This document shows positions 1 through 7,345 of a DNA stretch of 37,631 nt, piece after piece. Under the pieces are notes generated by a model that worked only from the letters and a program-made list of their open reading frames with translations, ran no database searches and had not been told where the DNA came from. Source of the DNA: Bacteroidota bacterium (GTDB lineage: Bacteria; Bacteroidota; Bacteroidia; Flavobacteriales; Flavobacteriaceae); NCBI GenBank assembly GCA_003045935.1, contig PZPI01000001.1, positions 1 to 37,631 on the forward strand. The letters run 5' to 3'. The position numbers and the translations under genes were made by a program. The number at the start of each line of letters is the position of its first letter. The first letter of the stretch is position 1.

Positions 1-966
1 GCTCTAAAGCAAGCCAAGCGGTTTGTAGACCAAGCAAAAGAAGAGAATGCACTTCGTGTGAACGAAATTCTCCTTGAAGCTACAGATGCCTACCTTGATT
101 GGTATCGAGCCTATAAATCCTTTGAAATTTTTGACGAATTCATCGCTAACGCTAAGTTTAGATATCATGGGGTAAGAGATCGTTTTACTTCAGGTGATCT
201 GGCAGCAATCGATACTACAGAAGCGCGAATTGCCTATCAGAATAGACTTCTCAGCCAAGAGAAAGCTAGCCTAAAATTGAGAGAAAAAACGCTTAAAGCT
301 TCGAATTATCTGTGGATTGAAGACACACCCGTTGAGATTAACCCAACAGTAACACCTGCACTGTCTCAAGAGAATTTTGAAACCCTTTTCTCAATTGATC
401 TAATCGATTTAGAGTCGCATCCAAAACTGAGAGCCCTTGGATACAAAGCAGACATCCAACGTTTTGAAAGAAGACTCCAACGAAGTAATCTGTTACCCGA
501 AGTCACCCTAGATTATCAGTGGCTGTCTGAGACCGATCCGAGTCAAAATTTCAATCTTGCTTTAGATCCAGATAATAGCACTACGAAACTGAAAGTAGCG
601 CTTCCGCTCTTTTTGCGAAAAGAACGTTCGGCACTAAAGCTTGCCCGTTTAAAACTGCAAGATGCAACCTTAGAACAGGAGCGTGTTTACATCGAATTAA
701 AAAATAAGTTGGCCGCGCTAAATACAGCCTCAGAATCGCTTTCTCGCCAACGTCTCCTAGCTGACTCCATGGTTATTGACTACACGACTCTCTTTAAAGG
801 AGAACAACAAAAGTTCGAGGCTGGAGAAAGCTCACTCTTCCTTGTAAACTCGAGAGAATCAAAGCTTATCGAAGCCACACTGAAAGCCATTGATACCGAA
901 GTTGAACAAAAAATGGCTTTAGCTGAATTCTATTTCAATTCAACCTTTCCAAGTATTATGGAATAA
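1..966 (+). CDS. TolC-family outer membrane efflux protein, 5' truncated by window edge
   Basis: Reading frame is open from base 1 (ALKQAKRFVDQAKEENALRVNEILLEATDAYLDWYRAY...); helical TolC-like repeats. The listed GTG start at 58 is internal. Confidence 0.75.
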   Translation, partial: ALKQAKRFVDQAKEENALRVNEILLEATDAYLDWYRAYKSFEIFDEFIANAKFRYHGVRDRFTSGDLAAIDTTEARIAYQNRLLSQEKASLKLREKTLKASNYLWIEDTPVEINPTVTPALSQENFETLFSIDLIDLESHPKLRALGYKADIQRFERRLQRSNLLPEVTLDYQWLSETDPSQNFNLALDPDNSTTKLKVALPLFLRKERSALKLARLKLQDATLEQERVYIELKNKLAALNTASESLSRQRLLADSMVIDYTTLFKGEQQKFEAGESSLFLVNSRESKLIEATLKAIDTEVEQKMALAEFYFNSTFPSIME

Positions 967-2509
967 GATAAGCAGAGGCTACTTGCCGGTAAGCGGTAAG
1001 CTGCTCAGACACCCATTCCTGATTCTTACCTAAATATTCTGCCATAAGTTTGGCCACCGAAGGAGCAATTCTAATGGTCTCCTTTGCATTCAAAAATAAA
1101 CCTCGATGTCTTCGAGCTAAAACGTCTTCAAGGGTGACGGCCATCTCTTCAGAGCATGCCCAATAAACCATGTTTGGGCTAATATAAAATGCTTCAGAAA
1201 GGGAATCATTTCCGAAAGATAGCTCTCGAATCTTTTCCGCATCGGTACCGTAGGCGTGCATAGGGTCTGACCAGTCGGCATTATAATCATATCCGTGAAT
1301 AGGTAACAGCTCGGTAGAACATTTACGTTCGGGTAATCCTCCAACGGTAATAGCTGTGTTAATGGTATCCTCAGCTATTTTTCTGTAGGTAGTCCATTTA
1401 CCTCCCAGGATACTGAGCAGCCCACTGGTACTCACAATGACCTTATGGTGTCTCGAGACCTCTTTTGTCGATTCTGAGTCTTTGTTTGACGCTGCCAGCG
1501 GACGTAATCCCGAAAATACACTAAGAACATCCGCTCTCTTAGGCATACGACTCATGTAGGCACTTGCATTTTCTAATACAAAATCAATTTCTTCTTCAAG
1601 GGGTTTCGGCTCGAAATCAATAGAATCAATCGCCGTGTCTGTGGTCCCCACAACCACGTAATCATTCCAAGGAACAGCAAATAACACTCTACCATCGGTG
1701 GTTTGAGGAACCATAATCGCATGTTTACCATCCAAGAAAGAGCCATCTAAAACCAAATGTATTCCTTGGCTTGGTCTAATGTGAGCGGGTGTTCCCGGCT
1801 GATCCATTTGAATCACGCTATCTGAAAAGACACCAGTAGCGTTAATGACCACCTTTGCTTCAATAGTATAGGTGTCTCCATTTAATTCATTCTTTGCAGT
1901 GACTCCTGTAATCATTTCGCCCTCATCCTTAATCAGACCCTCAACGGAGAGATAGTTTAAAAGCGTAGCTCCATGATTTTCGGCTGTTTGCGCCATTGAA
2001 ACGGCCATTCGGGCATCATCGAATTGACCGTCATGATAAATTACTCCACCACGAAGCCCCTCTTTCTTAACATTAGGAATAAGAGCTAAGGTTTCTTCTC
2101 GGTCGAGCAAGGTGCTAGGCCCTAGACCCAATTTACCTGCCATCATATCATAAACCTTAAGGCCTAATCCGTAAAAAGGACTATTCCACCAATCGTAAGA
2201 AGGAATTACAAAACTCAAATCTTGCACCAAATGAGGTGCATTTTTACGCATAATTCCACGTTCGCGAAGCGCCTCAATAACAAGTGATATATCGCCGTTT
2301 TGCAGATAGCGAACCCCACCGTGTACGAGCTTAGTACTGCGCGAAGAAGTTCCTTTTGCAAAATCGTATTTCTCTAACAGTAAGGTCTTATATCCTCTAG
2401 AAGCAGCATCAATTGCCGAACCTATTCCTGAGGCGCCTCCGCCGATAATAACAATATCCCAAGGCTTCTTGCGCGATTTAAGTCGTTTGAGGTTTTGAGC
2501 GCGATTCAT
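956..2509 (-). CDS. glpD: Aerobic glycerol-3-phosphate dehydrogenase (FAD)
   Basis: FAD motif DIVIIGGGASGIGSAIDAASRGYKTLLLEKYDFAKGTSSRSTKLVHGGVRYL, characteristic of GlpD/GlpA. Confidence 0.95.
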   Translation of the reverse strand: MNRAQNLKRLKSRKKPWDIVIIGGGASGIGSAIDAASRGYKTLLLEKYDFAKGTSSRSTKLVHGGVRYLQNGDISLVIEALRERGIMRKNAPHLVQDLSFVIPSYDWWNSPFYGLGLKVYDMMAGKLGLGPSTLLDREETLALIPNVKKEGLRGGVIYHDGQFDDARMAVSMAQTAENHGATLLNYLSVEGLIKDEGEMITGVTAKNELNGDTYTIEAKVVINATGVFSDSVIQMDQPGTPAHIRPSQGIHLVLDGSFLDGKHAIMVPQTTDGRVLFAVPWNDYVVVGTTDTAIDSIDFEPKPLEEEIDFVLENASAYMSRMPKRADVLSVFSGLRPLAASNKDSESTKEVSRHHKVIVSTSGLLSILGGKWTTYRKIAEDTINTAITVGGLPERKCSTELLPIHGYDYNADWSDPMHAYGTDAEKIRELSFGNDSLSEAFYISPNMVYWACSEEMAVTLEDVLARRHRGLFLNAKETIRIAPSVAKLMAEYLGKNQEWVSEQLTAYRQVASAYLIP

Positions 2510-2511
2510 AA

Positions 2512-2925
2512 TTAAGATTTAAAAGAATGTTCGGGTATGGGTGTACCGTGCGGATCATGACTGAAATTAGCCATCATCTCTTGCATCCGTTTAAAAAACT
2601 CCGGATGTTTCACATGCTCTAATTCCTCTGCGATTTCATGAACCTCGTTTGGATCAAATCCCATATTCTCTACCAAGAAGGTTTCGATAAGTCGATGTTT
2701 GGCCACAATCATTTTCGCGTGCTCCTGTCCCTTTTCAGTAAGATGAATCGGTTTATAAGCTTCAGTCTTAACTAGACCCAATTGCACTAAATCCTTGAGC
2801 ATATTAGAAACCGTAGACTTACTCACTGCGAAGCGCTTACTAAGTGCAGTTACAGTAACCCCTTCTTTCTTCTCATTGAAGTGATAGAGTGCCTTTAAAT
2901 AATTTTCTTTTTCAATGGTGGGCAT
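2512..2925 (-). CDS. DtxR/MntR-family metal-dependent transcriptional regulator, short form
   Basis: 137 aa, winged-helix N-terminus (TALSKRFAVSKSTVSNMLKDLVQLGLV) plus metal/dimerisation helices (HRLIETFLVENMGFDPNEVHEIAEELEHV); no C-terminal SH3-like domain. Lies 2 nt upstream of glpD. Confidence 0.85.
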   Translation of the reverse strand: MPTIEKENYLKALYHFNEKKEGVTVTALSKRFAVSKSTVSNMLKDLVQLGLVKTEAYKPIHLTEKGQEHAKMIVAKHRLIETFLVENMGFDPNEVHEIAEELEHVKHPEFFKRMQEMMANFSHDPHGTPIPEHSFKS

Positions 2926-2944
2926 TTCGCGCAGCTTTGTCTTT

Positions 2945-2952
2945 CAAAATTA
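2945..2952 (-). promoter_or_regulatory. Candidate Bacteroidota -7 promoter box (TAATTTTG) for the regulator-glpD operon
   Basis: Minus-strand TAATTTTG matches TAnnTTTG, about 20 nt upstream of the regulator start; TTTA about 17 nt upstream as a weak -33. Confidence 0.4.
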
Positions 2953-2986
2953 AGGATTTAAAACGGCCTTAAAGATGAAGCTATGG

Positions 2987-4375
2987 TTAACTAAGCCTGC
3001 TATTAATTCCTAAAAGGGTCTTTAACGCCTTTAACTTTCCTTTATACGGAGCATATCGAAGCGGTAAGTCTAGCCAAGTAGCCCGATATAAAACCGGCTT
3101 TTCACGACTAAAAGTGTCAAAGCCATACTTGCCATGATAGCTTCCATATCCACTATTACCAACTCCTCCAAAAGGAAGGCTATTTTCAGCAATCATCATA
3201 ATAGTATCATTTACTGCTGCTTGACCAAAAGAATAATTAGTTAAAAGCTCTTCAGCAAACGACTTATTTTTAGAGAAAACATAAAATGCTAAAGGATTCG
3301 GATGACCTCTCAGCCACTGATCCATTTCTTTAGCGTCGCTATAGCTAATTACAGGTAACACAGGACCAAAAATCTCCTCTTGCATCACCGAAGAATCTAG
3401 AGTAACATCCACCAAAATCGTTGGAGAAACATAGCACTCAGATTCATCAGTCTCTCCTCCGTAATATACAGAGCACTCACCAATGAACCTCTGCATTCGA
3501 ACGACATGCTTAGGATGAATAAGTCGTCCGTAATCTTCACTTTCTATTGCCGACCTTCCGTAGGCCTTTTCAATTTGAGCCACCAAAGCCTTAAGTAGAG
3601 GTTCCTTTATAGAATCATGAACCAGTAAATAATCGGGAGCAATACAAGTTTGACCCACATTGAGCAGCTTTCCCCACACTATGCGGCGAGCGGTCAACTC
3701 AATTGGAGCAGTTCCATCGATGATACAAGGTGACTTACCTCCCAACTCCAACGTACACGGTGTAAGATGCTCAGCAGCAGCTTTAGCTACAATTTTACCT
3801 ACCGCAACACTGCCAGTGAAGAAAATGTAATCCCAATGATGACCTAATAATTCTGTACTAGTTTGGGCGTCCCCCAATACTACAGCTACATGTGCAGGAT
3901 CAAAAACTTCTTCTATGATTTTTTTTAAGAGCTCACTGGTCTTTTCAGAATATTCGCTAGGTTTTAATACCACCGTATTACCTGCTGCAATTGCAGAAAC
4001 TAGCGGAGTTAGACTCAGCTGAAAAGGGTAATTCCAAGGGGCAATATGAAGAGTAATCCCATAAGGATCTTTAATGACCTTTGCCTTCGCGGGAAATGAT
4101 GCTAAGCCTACAGATCTTGATTCAGAGGCACCCCAACGATCAAGATGTTTTAGCGTGTGTGTGATTTCAGATTGAACATAACTGATTTCAGTGGCGACAG
4201 ATTCAAAGGCAGACTTTCCTAAATCGTCGGCTAAAGCCTGAAGAATTTCGGATTCATAGCCATTGATCGCAACCGAAAGTTTTTTCAGCGCAGCTTTTCT
4301 AAAAGGGATGGAACGCGAAGCGCCGGCTTCAAAAAACCGGCGCTGCTTATCGATTATTTCAGCAATTGAACTCAT
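2987..4375 (-). CDS. NAD(P)-dependent aldehyde dehydrogenase family protein
   Basis: LELGGKSPCIID and GQTCIAPDYLL catalytic motifs, EEIFGPVLPV, PFGGVGNSGYG. Confidence 0.93.
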   Translation of the reverse strand: MSSIAEIIDKQRRFFEAGASRSIPFRKAALKKLSVAINGYESEILQALADDLGKSAFESVATEISYVQSEITHTLKHLDRWGASESRSVGLASFPAKAKVIKDPYGITLHIAPWNYPFQLSLTPLVSAIAAGNTVVLKPSEYSEKTSELLKKIIEEVFDPAHVAVVLGDAQTSTELLGHHWDYIFFTGSVAVGKIVAKAAAEHLTPCTLELGGKSPCIIDGTAPIELTARRIVWGKLLNVGQTCIAPDYLLVHDSIKEPLLKALVAQIEKAYGRSAIESEDYGRLIHPKHVVRMQRFIGECSVYYGGETDESECYVSPTILVDVTLDSSVMQEEIFGPVLPVISYSDAKEMDQWLRGHPNPLAFYVFSKNKSFAEELLTNYSFGQAAVNDTIMMIAENSLPFGGVGNSGYGSYHGKYGFDTFSREKPVLYRATWLDLPLRYAPYKGKLKALKTLLGINSRLS

Positions 4376-4395
4376 TGCTCTAAGTTAAAGAAAAC

Positions 4396-4950
4396 TTAGA
4401 AAGCAAGGGTTGCCTCAAGCTTGATATCATCTAGAATTAACTTATCTCCAAGATTCTCAAAGAAAGTCCCAGATCTAAAGCGTACATCAAATTTAGCGCG
4501 GTTAAATGTCATTGTTGCATTATAACCACTGGTGCCGTTCGAGGTGAAATGCACTTCAGTTGGCTGAGTAATTCCTTTGATAGTTAAATCACCTTTCGCG
4601 TGGAATGATCCGTCACGAAGTTTAGCTACATCTGTAAGGATAAGAAATGCTTTCTCGAATTTGTCAATTGAAAAGAAATCATCTGAACTAAGATGACCTG
4701 CTAACTTTTCGGCCCACTCTCCAGTTAAGTCTTCAACCTTTAGGGTGGTCATATCAATTTCAAAGGCTCCTCCAGTGATATCCCCATTAGAGATTTGAAG
4801 GTCTGCTTTAGAAAATGAGAGAGACCCGAAATGAGTCTTACCCACCACATCAGATCCAGACCACTTCAAATTGCTTGACTCCAGGTTTACCTCTTGCGCA
4901 GATAAACTGATAGAAAAAACAGTAGTAAGTAATAATAGAATACGTTTCAT
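4396..4950 (-). CDS. YceI-family periplasmic protein
   Basis: Signal peptide MKRILLLLTTVFSISLSAQ at internal Met (4950), YceI-like beta-barrel sequence (GDLTIKGITQPTEVHFTSNG). The listed start at 4989 is likely over-extended. Confidence 0.85.
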   Translation of the reverse strand: MKRILLLLTTVFSISLSAQEVNLESSNLKWSGSDVVGKTHFGSLSFSKADLQISNGDITGGAFEIDMTTLKVEDLTGEWAEKLAGHLSSDDFFSIDKFEKAFLILTDVAKLRDGSFHAKGDLTIKGITQPTEVHFTSNGTSGYNATMTFNRAKFDVRFRSGTFFENLGDKLILDDIKLEATLAF

Positions 4951-5014
4951 AAGTTGAATTTTTCTTTTAAAGGTACAAGCAATATTCAACCAATAAAGGT
5001 GTAAGATGGAGAAA

Positions 5015-5032
5015 TCTTAATCTAGATTAAGA
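5015..5032. promoter_or_regulatory. 18-bp perfect palindrome TCTTAATCTAGATTAAGA upstream of the yceI-like gene
   Basis: Read directly: sequence equals its own reverse complement; about 65 bp upstream of the 4950 start. Confidence 0.45.
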
Positions 5033-5036
5033 ATGG

Positions 5037-5525
5037 TTAAGCTACCTCACGCTCGAAAGCGATATAATGGGTGAGTTGGTTCGCTTTGTTATAAAGCGGT
5101 ACAATTTTCACCTTACAAAGGTATGCCTCACCGTTTTTACGATAGTTGGTGATGGATGCGGAAAAAGGTTTATTCGCAGACAGACCTTCATGAAACCGAG
5201 AACGTTCCTCATCCTTTGTTCCTGGACCATGAAGCATTGTTGGTTGCTTACCTACAATTTCATAAGCGTTGTAGCCTGTCATGTCAGTAAAGCCAGCATC
5301 TACCCAAATCACTTTATTACTACTATCAGTGATAATAATCGCTTGGTAATCATTGTAATCTTCGGCAGCCATTTCGATAGGAGTTACCCAAGAATAATTA
5401 TTTGCAAATCGAGAATACACCTCTTCTAAGTGCTTTCCATTGAGCTCTTGACAAAGCCGATGATAATGTTCTAAAAAGAAGTCTCCAGCGATAAGAGGAA
5501 GTGATCCTGATGTGGACATAAACAA
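5037..5525 (-). CDS. Stand-alone PAS/PAC (LOV-like, no photoactive Cys) protein
   Basis: PAS core GYNAYEIVGKQPTMLHGPGTKDEE ... NYRKNGEAYLCKVKIVPLYNKANQLTHYIAFEREV; no attached output domain. Confidence 0.85.
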   Translation of the reverse strand: MFMSTSGSLPLIAGDFFLEHYHRLCQELNGKHLEEVYSRFANNYSWVTPIEMAAEDYNDYQAIIITDSSNKVIWVDAGFTDMTGYNAYEIVGKQPTMLHGPGTKDEERSRFHEGLSANKPFSASITNYRKNGEAYLCKVKIVPLYNKANQLTHYIAFEREVA

Positions 5526-5608
5526 AAATTAATTACTGTAAAATTAATATATTTTTTGATACGATTTACTAAATCACTGATTTTAAGGAAGAAAGAACCT
5601 CGTTTGAG

Positions 5609-6154
5609 TTAGTTTTTAATGAAGAAAAGTTGAATTTCACATCGTATCTGGGATTCAATAGGCTTAAACAAAAACCTCGGTAAACGAATTTTTGTCTGAC
5701 TTAGGTCTAGGATGAATTCACCTTTAATCGAATATCCGGTATCGCTTTCAATGTATTGCAGGTCTACCGATTGAGGGATTTTATAGCCTGAAAGATTGAA
5801 CTCGCCGATGATACTAATGGTATCCTTTTTGTTTAATGTTAGGTCTTCACTATAAAACGAAACTTCTGGAAATTCGATGGCATTAAAAATTCTTAAAGCA
5901 TTAGCGTCTCTATTAGCGCTTTTGGAGTCAAAATCGACCAAATTAGCTTTAACAGCGATGCGATTTGGTGTATTTTCTTCGAATTCAATGACTCCTTTTG
6001 GAACGTTATTCACTCCACTCCACTTATGTGCGGGGTGTTTCGCATAATAAATGATACTTGATTTCTCTGTATCTAACATCAACCGATCTTGGCTGAAGAT
6101 CAATCCAGTAAGAAAAAGAAAAGTGAAAATTATTATTGATCTGGGTAGTGTCAT
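5609..6154 (-). CDS. YceI-like domain secreted protein
   Basis: Signal peptide (IIIFTFLFLTGLIFSQ); pattern KANLVDFDSKSANRDANALRIFNAIEFPEVSFYSEDL, GEFNLSGYKIPQSV typical of YceI-like proteins. Confidence 0.75.
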   Translation of the reverse strand: MTLPRSIIIFTFLFLTGLIFSQDRLMLDTEKSSIIYYAKHPAHKWSGVNNVPKGVIEFEENTPNRIAVKANLVDFDSKSANRDANALRIFNAIEFPEVSFYSEDLTLNKKDTISIIGEFNLSGYKIPQSVDLQYIESDTGYSIKGEFILDLSQTKIRLPRFLFKPIESQIRCEIQLFFIKN

Positions 6155-6765
6155 TAATCTAATCTTAAAACTAGGGTAGCGGTTGCAAAAGCACCAACGG
6201 CTGTATATGCTGCGGCTCGGTGTAAGGATTTATCTCGATTTTTGTAGTATTGGGTGGCGATCATTGCAGAGAGGTGAACGGTGGCTAGCCATTTATGTGC
6301 TCTAGCCCCACTGATTCCTTCTTTTCGCGCACTGATTAGTGGCGGAGGCGAGAATAATGACAAAGCCGCTCCTGTGAAGTAAGAAGCAGTGACAAAATTT
6401 CCAAGGGCCTCATGAGTGGCCTTTAAATCGTAATTACCATTATAGAGTTTTCCGCCAATAACTCCTTGTGTGATCATTCCGGCAAGGGTTATGTATCCGA
6501 TAGCCTGGTGAGCAGTTAGCATAGATTTTCTCCATTTGAGTTCTTTAACTCTTTGTTCCCTTGAAAGTGGTGAGATACCCGTCTTTCGCATCAAACCTTT
6601 CTCACCCCAAAGTATTTTCTGCGTAAAGAGCATGCGTTCGGGAAGCAGATCATCTGATAATCGGTTTTCTGAAGAATCTGTGGCATCTATTAAACCAAAC
6701 AAATCGTCTTGCCCAAAAGATGTTTGAGCAATTATAAGCATAAGCAATAGCAATAGTCTTTTCAC
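6154..6765 (-). CDS. Four-helix membrane protein, cytochrome b561-like (putative)
   Basis: GTG start; signal peptide, about 75-aa extracytoplasmic segment, then about 4 hydrophobic helices each with His (AHQAIGY, THEALGN, AHKWLATVH, LHRAAAY). TAGTG/TAATG couplings to neighbours. Confidence 0.55.
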   Translation of the reverse strand: MKRLLLLLMLIIAQTSFGQDDLFGLIDATDSSENRLSDDLLPERMLFTQKILWGEKGLMRKTGISPLSREQRVKELKWRKSMLTAHQAIGYITLAGMITQGVIGGKLYNGNYDLKATHEALGNFVTASYFTGAALSLFSPPPLISARKEGISGARAHKWLATVHLSAMIATQYYKNRDKSLHRAAAYTAVGAFATATLVLRLD

Positions 6766-7298
6766 TATTTCTGAATCGTCAGTGTTTGATCAGTAATCGA
6801 TGTGGTATACGAAACGAGTTTACCAGTGGTATTGTTTGATCCACAACTTACCTCCTCACCTTGGTCAGTATTAAAAATATTTCCGTGAACTCCACAGGTA
6901 AAGGTGTTATCGTTATTATAGGTCCAACTATTCTTAGCTCCGTTGTGCGGACAACAATTATCAAAAGCTAAAATTTGTGAATCTGAGACTCTTAATAAGA
7001 GTACACCAGCGTTTAGAATGTTTACGTTTCCACCCACCGCTTCGAGATCCTTAAAATTATCACTGCTAAGGTCAACGGTTACCATATTGCCGTTTACGGT
7101 AAAGCCAGAAGTATTTGTATTTCCATCCCCTCCAGTATTTGAGTTATTAGAGCCATCCCCTCCGATAACATTTACAGAACCTGTTCCTTCAGAGGAGCAG
7201 GCCTCAAGAAAAGACAAGCCAAACATTGCAAAAACCACTGTTGGACAGGCTTTCGTTAAGAAATCTCTTCGCTTGTTTAAGTGCTTTTCTGTTTTCAT
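6765..7298 (-). CDS. Rieske-type [2Fe-2S] lipoprotein
   Basis: Twin-Arg-like start (KRRDFLTKACP...LEAC lipobox) and Rieske ligand motifs CPHNGA ... CGVHGNIFN. Confidence 0.85.
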   Translation of the reverse strand: MKTEKHLNKRRDFLTKACPTVVFAMFGLSFLEACSSEGTGSVNVIGGDGSNNSNTGGDGNTNTSGFTVNGNMVTVDLSSDNFKDLEAVGGNVNILNAGVLLLRVSDSQILAFDNCCPHNGAKNSWTYNNDNTFTCGVHGNIFNTDQGEEVSCGSNNTTGKLVSYTTSITDQTLTIQK

Positions 7299-7314
7299 CG
7301 CTTTTATTTTTGTT

Positions 7315-7322
7315 TAAAGATA
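7315..7322 (-). promoter_or_regulatory. Possible -7-like box (TATCTTTA) for the Rieske operon
   Basis: One mismatch from TAnnTTTG, about 17 nt upstream of the Rieske start. Confidence 0.25.
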
Positions 7323-7345
7323 TCAATAAAAGCTTAAACACGAAA

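Noticed and set aside
1117-1344. Minus-strand 75-aa ORF within glpD in another frame
   Set aside because: Alternate frame of a well-supported gene; no motif.
5067-5429. Plus-strand 120-aa ORF antisense to the PAS gene
   Set aside because: Lies entirely opposite a clear PAS domain coding region; no recognisable domain or plausible promoter.
5037-5525. LOV blue-light photoreceptor
   Set aside because: The adduct-forming Cys and neighbouring LOV signature are absent (KQPTMLHGP instead of NCRFLQGP).
5528-5548. ATTAATT-N7-AATTAAT inverted repeat upstream of the PAS gene
   Set aside because: Extremely AT-rich promoter sequence; arms made only of A/T are likely by chance.
5571-5583. AAATCA-C-TGATTT palindrome upstream of the PAS gene
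   Set aside because: Short arms in AT-rich sequence and no supporting second copy; not strong enough to report as an operator.
6943-7317. Plus-strand 124-aa ORF antisense to the Rieske gene
   Set aside because: Opposite a motif-supported gene; low-complexity Pro/Ser composition reflects reverse reading of the Gly/Asn/Thr-rich linker.
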